Origin: Cyclobacteriaceae bacterium YHN15
GTDB taxonomy: Bacteria; Bacteroidota; Bacteroidia; Cytophagales; Cyclobacteriaceae
Direction of reading: 5' to 3'
DNA length: 64,000 nucleotides
Assembly (NCBI GenBank): GCA_003797895.1
Contig: RKQB01000005.1
Span: forward strand, 1 to 64,000
Shown here in pieces: positions 1 to 8,987 of this stretch (positions within the stretch are counted from its first letter, which is position 1; each line of letters opens with the position of its first letter). The notes below the pieces were generated by a model that saw only the letters and a program-made list of their open reading frames with translations, had not been told where the DNA came from and made no database searches. A program made the translations under genes and the position numbers.

Positions 1-1
1 G

Positions 2-94
2 TTTGAAGAAAAGTGGTCAACTTACAACAGTGAAAACAGACCTGTTTTGAGAATATTCAACAATGAAAATCAATCACAAAACGGTCAACACTAA
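2..94 (+). CDS. C-terminal end of an unidentified protein (partial)
   Basis: The window opens inside a reading frame that runs for 30 codons from base 2 to a TAA at 92-94. The visible tail begins FEEKW and ends NGQH; it is hydrophilic, asparagine- and glutamine-rich, and has no recognisable motif. No start is visible, so it would be the last residues of a gene lying to the left. The other two forward frames close early. An open frame this short can arise by chance, so the call is tentative and no function can be assigned. Confidence 0.4.
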   Translation, partial: FEEKWSTYNSENRPVLRIFNNENQSQNGQH

Positions 95-177
95 TCAGGG
101 ATACACAGGTTCCCAAATCCGCCTTCCCCAATCCGGTTTTGAACTTGGGATTTTGCTACCCGGTTATATAAAAACAA

Positions 178-206
178 AATGCCCGACAGCAGCGCCATCG
201 GGCATT
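178..206 (-). terminator. Rho-independent-type terminator for the small membrane protein gene
   Basis: A 9-bp stem (AATGCCCGA with TCGGGCATT, loop 187-197) is followed, when read on the minus strand, by a T-rich run (TTTGTTTTTA). It lies about 130 bases downstream of the minus-strand gene ending at 335. The plus-strand side lacks a T tract, so it should act mainly on minus-strand transcription. Confidence 0.6.
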
Positions 207-334
207 CCCAAACCTATTGCAAAACTTTAACCATCACGAAAAAAAACTCTCTTTTCTATCTATTAAAAAATAAAACCTTTAATCTATTCCAATTTTAATT
301 CTGTAGGGCTTAATCATCCAGGAAGAGGATTTTT

Positions 335-541
335 TCAAGCCATAACTTTCTTGTTCTCTTCGCTTGTGGATTTTAAATAAAAATAAATAAATCCAAGCTG
401 CGGAAGAAGGAATAATAATGCCTTGGTAGCCCCTGAAGAATTGGCTAAATCCAATCCAACTAACTTGCTTCCCGAAAGGATCAATACTACAGCCAGCAGC
501 GCAAACAGATTTGCCAAAATTAATTTGTGCTTGTTTTTCAT
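335..541 (-). CDS. Small two-helix membrane protein, unknown function
   Basis: This 68-residue protein has a basic start (MKNKHK), a hydrophobic helix at about residues 7-28, a short polar stretch, a second hydrophobic segment at about 40-56 and a charged tail (STSEENKK). Two short helices of this kind suggest a small inner-membrane protein. I recognise no family. It stands alone: a terminator hairpin lies downstream at 178-206 and about 330 bases of non-coding DNA lie upstream. That isolation and the normal start support a real gene, but the function is unknown. Confidence 0.55.
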   Translation of the reverse strand: MKNKHKLILANLFALLAVVLILSGSKLVGLDLANSSGATKALLFLLPQLGFIYFYLKSTSEENKKVMA

Positions 542-872
542 AATTTTTAAAAGGGTTGATTTAAAATAATTAACAAAGATTTAAAGGGTGTAAAATGAAC
601 TCCCATTTATTAAAAACGCTTAAATTTTACTCTAAGATGGCATTAAAAATTTTATTTCCAAACTATTGAAAATCAAGCAAAAAGCCTTTAAAAATCATAT
701 AAAGAAGGATTTTTGGATACATGAACTGTTAATTGTAAGTCACCAAAAAGAATATGTATTTCACCCTAAATCATGGACTCAAAAAAAATTAAAAAAAAAT
801 TAAAAAATTTTTGAAATGGATATAATCAAGCGATTTTAAGTAAATTTATAGGAGCTTTTCCCATGATGAAAA
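542..872. other. Gene-free AT-rich spacer
   Basis: This 331-base stretch separates two divergent genes and holds no convincing ORF until the short frame starting at 863. It is very AT-rich and includes A tracts near 780-810. It presumably carries both promoters, but I cannot place a confident promoter match. Confidence 0.5.
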
Positions 873-2411
873 TTGTTGACTTTTTTATTCCATATTCTAC
901 AATCGACAAGGAGTCATTTTCAGCGATTGACCCCAGGGAAATTTTTTGGGTTTTCCTGTAAGAATTACGGTAAACTTGCAGTAATTTCAATTTTGTCTTT
1001 CATTATATTTTCCTGCGATAAAGAGGAACCCGAACCCACACTGCCTCTTGCCGGACCTTTCCAGTTATGGGCGATCAATAGACCGATCTGTCCGGGTATG
1101 GAGGTTCAGCTTTATTTGTATGATCAAAGCACGGAATCAGATGTTGATTTCTCTGAATTTACATTTGAACTTCTCCCCAATGTTTTGGGAGAAATCAGAC
1201 AAAATGGATTGTTTAGAGCCCCAGATGTGATATCAGGCCAAAGCAATGTGGAAATTGTGGTCAAATGGAAACCCAATCCTAATGTTAAGGCCAGCTATAC
1301 TCTTAATTTGAATCCCAATTCGGGATCTGATCTGACCTCTAAAATTCCCCATGAGGTCCAATTCGGAAATAAATTTTACGGTCTTTCCACCTCCAATGAA
1401 TTTCTTTTTGGTTCACCTCCCATAGGTACTGGACCTGCTAAAACCCTGGGTTTTGAAGTAGAAGTGGTAAATACCGAAGGAAAAACCAAATGGTGGCAAA
1501 ATTTGGGGATTGGACAAACCGTTTTTGGGACTTTTTACAATGACCATGTGTTGATTTCTGGCTGGGTGATGGGTATGGAAGGATCCCCGACCGGAATTTC
1601 CAAAATTTATGATGCAGCAGGAAATGATTTGGATACCGAAGTTCAAAAACAAATGAGGTTCATGGATGATTTTGTAGACGGATCAGGGAATCTATATTTA
1701 TCCAATTCCGAAAAATCCAATTATACCAATCCTACACAGATAGTCAAATTATCCCCAGGTTTTGCCATTCTCCAAAGCTATTCCCTTGATTTCCCTGTTC
1801 ATTCCTTTTTGGTCAATCAGGATGAATCTGTGATCGCATTTTATTCAGACGAATCCAAAGAGGAGAGTGGGATCGTCATGGTGGATCAATTGGGGCAGGA
1901 ACTTTGGCATATTACTTTGCCCTACCTCTATCCACATGTGGGTAAATTGGTACAGATCAATGATCAGAAATATGGTTTGGTAAGGTCAGAATGTAAGTTC
2001 ATTCCCTGTGAACTGGAAATGGTGTATTATGAATTTGGAGGAAATGGGGAATTGATCATAACGGGACAAACCATAGCATCAGGTATTACATTGGATATGC
2101 TGGTCAATGGCCCTCTGATTGAGCAGCAATATTTTTACATTGAGGACAATATTCTGGATGTAATGGTATTGGAGGAGGAAACCTTGGTAGTTTTTCGGGC
2201 CAGCACCAGACATAATCGGGCACTTATGATCAAAGGAACCAAAGGTACCTCTCTGGAATACTGGTGGGATCCGAAAATACCAAGTCAAACCCCATTAGGA
2301 CATATCCAGTTGAAACCTACAAATGATGGACTGGAATGGAAAACCTTCTGTGGTCAAGCCATCTGCACCTTTCAACTGGATAAAAATTTGTCCTTTGATT
2401 CCTGTTTTTAA
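873..2411 (+). CDS. Large exported lipoprotein, unknown function (start uncertain)
   Basis: A 512-codon frame whose N-terminal part contains a hydrophobic segment followed by FSC-DKEE, a typical Bacteroidota lipoprotein signal with the lipidated cysteine near residue 48 and an acidic stretch after it. The remainder has no motif I recognise; the Trp-rich, beta-rich pattern and phrases such as KLSPGFAIL and GQELWHI would suit a beta-propeller-like surface protein, which is inference. The frame has no ATG before the cysteine, so the start must be TTG (873 or 876) or the 5' end is altered: an ATG at 863 opens another frame that ends at 961, across a T6 run at 942-947. The gene is convergent with the methyltransferase gene, with a 3-base gap. 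Confidence 0.7.
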   Translation: MLTFLFHILQSTRSHFQRLTPGKFFGFSCKNYGKLAVISILSFIIFSCDKEEPEPTLPLAGPFQLWAINRPICPGMEVQLYLYDQSTESDVDFSEFTFELLPNVLGEIRQNGLFRAPDVISGQSNVEIVVKWKPNPNVKASYTLNLNPNSGSDLTSKIPHEVQFGNKFYGLSTSNEFLFGSPPIGTGPAKTLGFEVEVVNTEGKTKWWQNLGIGQTVFGTFYNDHVLISGWVMGMEGSPTGISKIYDAAGNDLDTEVQKQMRFMDDFVDGSGNLYLSNSEKSNYTNPTQIVKLSPGFAILQSYSLDFPVHSFLVNQDESVIAFYSDESKEESGIVMVDQLGQELWHITLPYLYPHVGKLVQINDQKYGLVRSECKFIPCELEMVYYEFGGNGELIITGQTIASGITLDMLVNGPLIEQQYFYIEDNILDVMVLEEETLVVFRASTRHNRALMIKGTKGTSLEYWWDPKIPSQTPLGHIQLKPTNDGLEWKTFCGQAICTFQLDKNLSFDSCF

Positions 2412-2414
2412 TTT

Positions 2415-3062
2415 TTACTTCTTCCAACTGATGGAAATTCCCGAGCTACTGCTTCTGTCAACGCTTGTTTGGTATTCGGGATGATTGTTGATATACTCCA
2501 TAAAATCTCTGATTCCACCGGAATACATGAGCACATTATGGGCCGTAAAGCGGCCACCTTTTTTCAATTTTGGATGGATGTCTTTGAAATACTGAACATA
2601 CCAATTCTTGTCCGCATCTGAAAAAACAAAATCAAAAGGACCTTTTAATTCCTTGACCATTTGATGGGCATCTCCCAACCTGAAGTCCACATAGGCTGAT
2701 AAGCCAAGTTTTTGAATATTGATGATGGCTTCTTTTTGTCTCTTTTCATCAATTTCCAAAGTGATTACCTTCCCTCCGGTTTTACTCAGTGCCCAGGCAA
2801 TCCAGACAGTGGAATGGCCGGTGGAGGTGCCGATCTCCAATGCTGACTGATAGTTATTGCTTACGATCAGGTCGAACAATACCTTTCCGTCTTCATAAGG
2901 AATATTGAGGTCGCGCCATTGGCGCCTGTTCTCATCCAGAAATTGCTGTACTCTTTCATCCAACTCCTTGTTGTCGGTGCTCGTTTGGGAATAGCAGCTG
3001 CTAGTAATTCCCATGAGTAAAATGAAAGAAAAGAAATAGGGGAGGGAGTTTTTATTTTTCAT
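2415..3062 (-). CDS. Class I SAM-dependent O-methyltransferase with an export signal
   Basis: After an N-terminal hydrophobic segment (residues 8-22, then SSC-YSQ) the protein has the order of a small-molecule O-methyltransferase of the catechol/caffeoyl-CoA type: motif I ALEIGTSTGHST at about 74-85, the acidic ribose-binding region TLEID at about 101-105, and FDFVFSDADK near residue 150, a metal/substrate-binding acidic loop typical of Methyltransf_3-like enzymes. At 215 residues it has normal length. The odd feature is the signal peptide: these enzymes need cytoplasmic SAM, whereas the leader predicts export, perhaps as a lipoprotein with Cys23, although the -3 residue is Thr rather than Leu. 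It is a single gene, convergent with the lipoprotein gene on its left. The substrate is unknown. Confidence 0.8.
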   Translation of the reverse strand: MKNKNSLPYFFSFILLMGITSSCYSQTSTDNKELDERVQQFLDENRRQWRDLNIPYEDGKVLFDLIVSNNYQSALEIGTSTGHSTVWIAWALSKTGGKVITLEIDEKRQKEAIINIQKLGLSAYVDFRLGDAHQMVKELKGPFDFVFSDADKNWYVQYFKDIHPKLKKGGRFTAHNVLMYSGGIRDFMEYINNHPEYQTSVDRSSSSGISISWKK

Positions 3063-3159
3063 GGTAGCTGAGGTAAGTTTGGGTTGGAATCAGAAATTAA
3101 ATTACGAATTTTCTGAGGAGATTCCGATAGAATGATATTATACCATTTAAAATGAGGTT

Positions 3160-4422
3160 TCAAAAGATGCCACTGTCCTTTCTTTCCTGTTCAAACACAA
3201 ACACCCCTTTTTTATTGGCAATGATAATATCAATCCACCCATCACCCGTGATGTCTTGGGTGACTAGATGAACCCCAACGCCCGAGTCATCATCAATTCT
3301 GTGAGGGATCCAGGTCGGGTTATCGCCGGGGACAAATTCATACCAATACAAATAGGGAGGATCGAATTCACCAGGATCTGAACCCATGTGGGCAAAGAAT
3401 CTTTTACCGGTGACAAAATCCGGCAGACCGTTGGAATTGATATCTACCAGTGACAATCCATGGGTCTGGGTGTAGGATTCATCAATCAGATGGGTCTTCC
3501 AGGAGACATTGCCTTTTTCATCCTTCAATTGTTGGTGCCACCAAACACCCAATTCATGCGCCGAAGAGGACAGTACATCCATTAAGCCATCTCCATTGAA
3601 ATCATAAGCATACATTTGTGCAGAAGCTTCTCCAAGATCAGCAGGATGAAACTTCCATTCAGCTTTCCTTGGATCTTCTGGTGCTTCCCACCATCCTTCA
3701 CGGATAATGATGTCCATCCTTCCATTCCCGTTCATGTCACTGACTCCCAAGCCATGGGAAAAAGGTGCAGTACCGGGGCTATCCTTTTGACTGACAGTGT
3801 AAACTTTCCATTCTTTTTCATCAGCCGAAGAAGGGGCTTTTAGCCAAATGATTTCCCCTGTGGGGGAATTTCCGCCAATAATTTCCAGATTGCCATCTCC
3901 ATCAATATCATAGAATCCGGCAGACTCATTGCCCAAAGTGGGATATATGGCATGGGCCTTCCAATACCCACCCTGATTTTTGGGGTTTTCGTACCACATC
4001 ACTTCTTTTCCCGGAAAACCAATCCGGACAAAATCTATCCACCCGTCCCGGTTTACATCCAGGGCATGACAAACGAATGCATTGCTATAACCCTTATCAT
4101 ATTCAAATTTTACAGGTTTGGTCATTTCATGCTTGCTCCAATGGGGGGCTTCAAACCAATATGCCCCTGCCATCACATCAATGAGCCCGTCCTGATTGAC
4201 ATCTCCCACAGCCACGCCTTCTGCAAGGAATTCATTGGTCAAAACATGCTTTTTGAAGGATATTTGACTCCCTTTTACCCCTTGGCCGGATTGCTGTCCC
4301 TGGGTGGTTTCAATTAAACCTGTAAACACCATCAAGAAAGACAAGAATATCAGGTATGAGGGATTGGGCTTCATGCTTTTTAGTTTATGCAGGATGTTTA
4401 ATATATTCTTGAACTTTTTCAT
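3160..4422 (-). CDS. Secreted FG-GAP/VCBS repeat protein
   Basis: At least seven Asp-rich repeats of the form D-x-N-x-DG-x-x-D are spaced through the protein (DVNQDGLIDV, DVNRDGWIDF, DIDGDGNLEI, DMNGNGRMDI, DFNGDGLMDV, DINSNGLPDF, DITGDGWIDI). These are the calcium-binding blades of FG-GAP/VCBS beta-propellers. WYE/WFEAP phrases recur between blades. A signal peptide is visible at MKPNPSYLIFLSFLMVF, so the ATG at residue 17 (about 4374) is the likelier start than the first ATG at 4422. It sits directly downstream of the PVC-type dehydrogenase gene on the same strand and is probably cotranscribed. It may bind a polysaccharide or partner outside the cytoplasm; the exact role is unknown. Confidence 0.85.
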   Translation of the reverse strand: MKKFKNILNILHKLKSMKPNPSYLIFLSFLMVFTGLIETTQGQQSGQGVKGSQISFKKHVLTNEFLAEGVAVGDVNQDGLIDVMAGAYWFEAPHWSKHEMTKPVKFEYDKGYSNAFVCHALDVNRDGWIDFVRIGFPGKEVMWYENPKNQGGYWKAHAIYPTLGNESAGFYDIDGDGNLEIIGGNSPTGEIIWLKAPSSADEKEWKVYTVSQKDSPGTAPFSHGLGVSDMNGNGRMDIIIREGWWEAPEDPRKAEWKFHPADLGEASAQMYAYDFNGDGLMDVLSSSAHELGVWWHQQLKDEKGNVSWKTHLIDESYTQTHGLSLVDINSNGLPDFVTGKRFFAHMGSDPGEFDPPYLYWYEFVPGDNPTWIPHRIDDDSGVGVHLVTQDITGDGWIDIIIANKKGVFVFEQERKDSGIF

Positions 4423-4429
4423 TCCAGTT

Positions 4430-7400
4430 TTATTTTATATTGAGCAAGTAAACCAATAAGTCATCAAATTCCTCCTCGGATAATACCGTATGGAAATTAT
4501 CCGGCATTAAGGTGAATTTTGAAGCGGTCATTTCTTTAATATCTAATTGGGAAATGCTAAACTCTTCTCCGGCCTGGTTGGCCAGGATAAGTACCTGCCC
4601 TTCTTCTCTTCGGTATAAACCTGATACCGTCTGGCCATTCTTTAAGCTGATATTATAGGTTCTGAAGTTTTCGGAAATATTCCTGTTCGGGTCCAGTATT
4701 TTGGTAGCCAAGGCTGTTTTTCCCCAATTCCCCACACCATCCAGCTGAGGGCCGATCAAGCCTCCTTTGCCATCTATCTGATGACAAAGACTGCAGTTTT
4801 TTTCATAAATGTGTCCCCCCAAACCGGAACTGCTCTTGCCGGGATCAAATTCAGCAAGCCGCTTCTGAATAAGATTTTCCCTTTCCTCTGAAATAGGGAT
4901 TAGATTTGCGGTGAGCACCTCATATTCTCTAAGCTGCTCAGGTTTTATATTGGCCATTAAGGCTTCTTCCACTGGCCTAGCCTTTAATATCCTTGCCGGT
5001 GCATAACCGCTCTTTATCCATTCCATTAATTGCGACTTTCCTTCCGGGTTTTTCGCCAAGACAACTCCTATACTTTCCTGCAAGTCGGGGGGTGAATTTT
5101 TCAATCCTTCCCCAAGAAGTCTCCTTGCTGTATCGTCGTCCCATAATCCCAGGGAAGTGGTGAATTTCTTTCTCATGGTGGTTTCTTCACCTGCGTCATA
5201 AATTCGTGCTGCTATCAACTTGGCATTTTTTTCGGGTGCTATTTTGACCAATGCCCGGGCAGCAGAGGCTCTGACCTCTTCATCAGAACCTGTTTTTTCA
5301 AGTAATTTTTGAAGCGGCTCAGCTAGTCCTGCCAGCCTGTAATTTCCTGCCACTTCACTGGCATACAGGAGTCTGGATTTCTCATTTTCGCTCAGTTCAT
5401 TTGTTTTGGGCAGATCAATGAGGATTTTTCCGGCCAGCTCTGTATACCAGGCCTTGAAGGTCCCGGGAGTTGGAAGGCCTCTTTGGTTGAAGCCCTGCTC
5501 CATCGCCATGGCCCAAAGATGGGCTTCATAGGGACTTTTTTGGGTTATTTCCTTGGCCCAGAGCATCAGTTGATCGAGTTTTGAAGTTGGAAGATTTCTG
5601 GCTACAGACTCTGAATAAGCTATGCTTTTTTCCTTGGGAATTATTGAGGTATTTAAATAGCGTAAAAGAAAATCTCCTGCTTCCGGTGCCTGAAGATCTG
5701 AAAGCAGAAGGGCCAATAATTCGTTTTGTTTTTCATCCCATTTGTCTTTTACAGCCATTTGGATAATGTCCTTATTTTGAAGGTGATTGGAAAGTGCCAT
5801 CAAAACCGTGTAGGACAAGTGGCTGTCGTAGCCCGGTATTTTTGTGTGGAGCTCTACCAATTTTCTGTAGCTTCCAGGATTGGGATGCCTGCTTAAAAGT
5901 TCAGCCGAGGCTCTTTGTACATGGGGATTGGAATCTGTCAGATCCTGAATGGCCATATCCATTTGGTCCGCATCCAATTGAGGGTAATTGGCCAGTAATT
6001 TATAAGTATGCACCCTTACCCTGGTATCACCGTGTTTCAAGCCTTTTTTCAATGCTTCTTTCGGAAGGGCCTCCAAGCGGTAAAGAGCCCATTGTACCTG
6101 AATATATTGTTCCGGAAGTGTCTTTTCATTGTTTACTACCGTCAAAAGTTTAGGAAGGGCATTTTTCCCAAAACGGTCAACTAATTCATCTGTGGCCATC
6201 ATCCGCATTTGTAAGACCTCATGGCCCATTCCCTGAATGAGTTCATCTTCCGTGGCTTTGGACCAATCCATAACCTCCCTTTGCTGTCCTTTATAGGTGA
6301 TTTTCCATATCCTGCCACTGACCCTATCCCGACCGGGATGGTCCAGAGGCACTTCATAATGTCCAATGATACGGTTATAGAAATCTGCCACATACATGGC
6401 CCCATCAGGCCCGATTTTGATATCTACCGGTCTGAACCAGGGGTCTTTGCTGACCAGGAAATCTTCCTGCCTTGTGGCTTTTGGGGTGCTGCCCTGGAAT
6501 TCCATGGTATTCCTGCTTATTCTGCAGGTCACCACATCCCCTGAATAAAAGCTGTTTTGATATTCTTTTGGAAATTGATTGTCCGTATAATAGACCAAAC
6601 CGGAAAGCGCGGTTGAGTTCAACCCATAATCCATCATGGTCGGCGCAAAGCCCATATTGGGCTCTTTCTTTCCCCATTGGGAATAATTTCCACCCCAGAT
6701 TAGCTGATAAATAGGTAAAGTATGGCAGTCGGCTGAATAATGATATCCCATCTCATCATAATCAGATCCAAAAGGATTGATTCTCCCATCGGTTGTTTTT
6801 TCCACCCTGGAGCCATCTATTCTGAACCTAAAAGTGTTACCGGAGACCATCCGGATGGAATCTTTGTCTGATCCTGCTACTTTGGAAATGTTGGAAAAAC
6901 CGTGGGAGGCATGTATCCATCCATCAAATCCCCTGAAAAGGTTATTGACCATGCCGTGGGTGTCTTTGTGTTCAAAGGGACCCAAAAGAACTTCACGGTA
7001 ATCGGCTACATCATCTCCATTGGTATCCAAAAATTTGTACACGTGGGGGATGGAATAGGCAATTGCACCTCCTTTTATAGGAATTATGCCAATGGGAATA
7101 TTGAGGTCGTTGGCAAAATCCTGGATTTTATCTGCTTTACCATCCCCATTGGTATCTTCCAAAATGGTGATCCTATCTTTTCCCCCGCTCGGTCCTGCCG
7201 CAATAGGGTATTCTGAGGATTGGGTGACCCAAAGCCTGCCTTTTTCATCAAAAGCCATATTGATGGGTTTGGTGATGTCAGGCTCGGAAGCAAAAAGCGT
7301 AACTTCAAACCCAGGAGGGAGCATAAAACTTAACCGTTCTTCTTCCGGCGTCTGAAATTTTGAGGTCCTTACGTGCTCCGCATAAATATCTTCTGCTGTG

Positions 7401-7498
7401 GCCATTTCATTTAAACCTTCCTTTGATGTTTTTTGACAACTTAAAAGTATTATCAGGAAGAAAACAGAAGTGAATTTGGGTTTAAGGTTAATCTTCAT
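4430..7498 (-). CDS. PVC-type heme-binding membrane-anchored dehydrogenase with HEAT repeats and C-terminal cytochrome c
   Basis: This 1022-residue lipoprotein has a lipobox LLSC with Cys21. Residues of about 50-420 form an NHL/PQQ-dehydrogenase-like propeller (PPGFEVTLFASEPDI, DRITILEDTNGDGKAD, DIKIGPDGAMYVADFYN). About 430-870 is a HEAT-like helical repeat region, and the C-terminus is a cytochrome c domain with CSLCH at about 902-906 and a distal Met-containing tail. This order defines the PVC-type heme-binding CxxCH proteins known from Planctomycetes and Bacteroidota, thought to oxidise sugars or related compounds outside the cytoplasm. It heads a probable operon with the FG-GAP gene and is divergent from the DUF1080 gene, which suggests a shared carbohydrate-oxidation role. 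The substrate cannot be read from the sequence. Confidence 0.88.
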   Translation of the reverse strand: MKINLKPKFTSVFFLIILLSCQKTSKEGLNEMATAEDIYAEHVRTSKFQTPEEERLSFMLPPGFEVTLFASEPDITKPINMAFDEKGRLWVTQSSEYPIAAGPSGGKDRITILEDTNGDGKADKIQDFANDLNIPIGIIPIKGGAIAYSIPHVYKFLDTNGDDVADYREVLLGPFEHKDTHGMVNNLFRGFDGWIHASHGFSNISKVAGSDKDSIRMVSGNTFRFRIDGSRVEKTTDGRINPFGSDYDEMGYHYSADCHTLPIYQLIWGGNYSQWGKKEPNMGFAPTMMDYGLNSTALSGLVYYTDNQFPKEYQNSFYSGDVVTCRISRNTMEFQGSTPKATRQEDFLVSKDPWFRPVDIKIGPDGAMYVADFYNRIIGHYEVPLDHPGRDRVSGRIWKITYKGQQREVMDWSKATEDELIQGMGHEVLQMRMMATDELVDRFGKNALPKLLTVVNNEKTLPEQYIQVQWALYRLEALPKEALKKGLKHGDTRVRVHTYKLLANYPQLDADQMDMAIQDLTDSNPHVQRASAELLSRHPNPGSYRKLVELHTKIPGYDSHLSYTVLMALSNHLQNKDIIQMAVKDKWDEKQNELLALLLSDLQAPEAGDFLLRYLNTSIIPKEKSIAYSESVARNLPTSKLDQLMLWAKEITQKSPYEAHLWAMAMEQGFNQRGLPTPGTFKAWYTELAGKILIDLPKTNELSENEKSRLLYASEVAGNYRLAGLAEPLQKLLEKTGSDEEVRASAARALVKIAPEKNAKLIAARIYDAGEETTMRKKFTTSLGLWDDDTARRLLGEGLKNSPPDLQESIGVVLAKNPEGKSQLMEWIKSGYAPARILKARPVEEALMANIKPEQLREYEVLTANLIPISEERENLIQKRLAEFDPGKSSSGLGGHIYEKNCSLCHQIDGKGGLIGPQLDGVGNWGKTALATKILDPNRNISENFRTYNISLKNGQTVSGLYRREEGQVLILANQAGEEFSISQLDIKEMTASKFTLMPDNFHTVLSEEEFDDLLVYLLNIK

Positions 7499-7729
7499 AG
7501 AACATATCGCTAAGTATAATTTTCAGTAGCTTAGCCTACTAAACTTAATTTTATTTTGTTAAAGATGCAAAATTCAGGTTCCTTTCTTGCTACTCATTTG
7601 TTATTCATACTTTTTAAATAAAAATGGCCGTAGCTTAACCTTCATATGTGTTCATTCATCATGTATAGAATTGCTGAATGGCATAAAATCCTTAAATTAT
7701 CATTTCAAATAACCAAAACACATTATAGC

Positions 7730-8854
7730 ATGAAGATATTGACCCAAAAAAAAGTTTCAGGTAAGTTTGTTTGGATTCTCGCCTTTTTGATTTTAGGGTT
7801 TGGGACTGCCCAAGCCCAAGTGATTGCCGACAATTTTATTGGATCCAACATCAACCCTGATTTTCAGGCACCTGTCCCGGGTATTCGTGTTGGGGAACCT
7901 TTTTTAAATGCGAATGAGATATCGAATCAAGAAGCTACTTCCAATCCCGAAAATTCAATTTCCAGGGTAGGTTTCAGTTTATTGCCGGAGCCCAAAGATA
8001 TCATTGGCAGGTGGAACCTGACATTGGATATGAACGGTAAGGAAGCGCCTTCCTGGCTGGAAGTCAAACTTTCCGGTATCAGTACTTTGGTGGGATATTT
8101 TGTAGGAGATGATGGCAGTGCCAGGCCTGTTTCAAAAGTGAATTTTGAAAACGGAAAATATTCATTTTCCATTCCTCCCCAATGGCAGGTCAGTAACAAT
8201 GACCTGAAGTTTGAAGGGGTGTTGGAAGGTGGTAAATTGGTGGGTAGTATCCATCATCCTTCAGGAAGTAAATATGCTTTTGTGGGCGAGAGAGCCCCGT
8301 CCTTGGTCAGGGATAAAAAACCTACCTGGGGACAATCCATAAAACTTTTCAATGAAAAGGATTTAAGCGGTTGGCATGCGGACAAGGCTGAAAATCAATG
8401 GGTGGTGAAAGACGGGATTTTGATCAGTGAAAAATCCGGAGCCAATTTGATTACAGATGCAAAATTTGAAGATTTTAAATTGAATGTCCAATTCCGTTAT
8501 CCTGCGGGAAGCAATAGCGGAATTTTTCTGAGAGGTAGGTATGAAGTACAGATACAGGATGATTATGGACAGGAACCTTCCAATGTTTTGTTTGGCGGGA
8601 TTTATGGGTTTTTGACCCCAAATGAAATGGCTGCCGGTAAGGCAGGAGAATGGCAGAATTATGAAATCACCCTGGTAGGTAGAAGATTGACCATTGTGGC
8701 CAATGGGAAAACGATCATTTGTGATCAGATCATACCCGGGATTACAGGGGGTGCAATGGATAGCAAAGAAGGACTGCCTGGACCGATTATGTTGCAGGGA
8801 GACCATGGACCGGTTGAATTTAAATTGATCGAACTGATACCTGCTGTTTACTGA
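7730..8854 (+). CDS. Secreted DUF1080 (3-keto-disaccharide hydrolase-like) protein
   Basis: The ATG at 7730 gives 374 residues with a clean signal peptide (MKILTQKK, hydrophobic core, AQAQ); an in-frame ATG at 7646 would put an unlikely 28-residue extension before it. About residues 80-190 form an N-terminal beta domain (IIGRWNLTLDMNGKE... KLVGSIHHPSGS). About 205-372 is a DUF1080/3-keto-disaccharide hydrolase domain with the typical start IKLFNEKDLSGWHA and core NSGIFLRGRYEVQIQDD, a concanavalin-like jelly-roll. Family members have been linked to hydrolysis of 3-keto-glycosides. It lies divergent from the PVC-type dehydrogenase, and a strong terminator follows it. A joint oxidation-then-hydrolysis function is inference. 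Confidence 0.88.
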   Translation: MKILTQKKVSGKFVWILAFLILGFGTAQAQVIADNFIGSNINPDFQAPVPGIRVGEPFLNANEISNQEATSNPENSISRVGFSLLPEPKDIIGRWNLTLDMNGKEAPSWLEVKLSGISTLVGYFVGDDGSARPVSKVNFENGKYSFSIPPQWQVSNNDLKFEGVLEGGKLVGSIHHPSGSKYAFVGERAPSLVRDKKPTWGQSIKLFNEKDLSGWHADKAENQWVVKDGILISEKSGANLITDAKFEDFKLNVQFRYPAGSNSGIFLRGRYEVQIQDDYGQEPSNVLFGGIYGFLTPNEMAAGKAGEWQNYEITLVGRRLTIVANGKTIICDQIIPGITGGAMDSKEGLPGPIMLQGDHGPVEFKLIELIPAVY

Positions 8855-8912
8855 AATTGACGTTCAAAGTTGTACGGTAAATTGTTCGTTATTGAACGTT
8901 TCCTGGAAATGT

Positions 8913-8946
8913 AATGCCCTTATATTCAAGTAAGGGCATTTTTTTT
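8913..8946 (+). terminator. Rho-independent terminator after the DUF1080 gene
   Basis: Perfect 10-bp stem AATGCCCTTA / TAAGGGCATT with an 8-nt loop, followed by a T run (8939-8946). It ends just before the in-frame ATG at 8949, which argues that the next gene starts further downstream. Confidence 0.85.
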
Positions 8947-8987
8947 AAATGGCATCTCAATTGTGTTACTATATTAAAAAAAAATCG

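Noticed and set aside
6221..6544. Plus-strand frames of over 100 codons opposite the PVC-type dehydrogenase
   Set aside because: They lie entirely within a strongly supported gene and lack family motifs; they reflect codon bias of the real gene.
8949..8987. Upstream ATG for the small hydrophobic protein
   Set aside because: It sits directly after the terminator T run of the previous gene and adds a non-hydrophobic leader; the ATG at 8988 is better.
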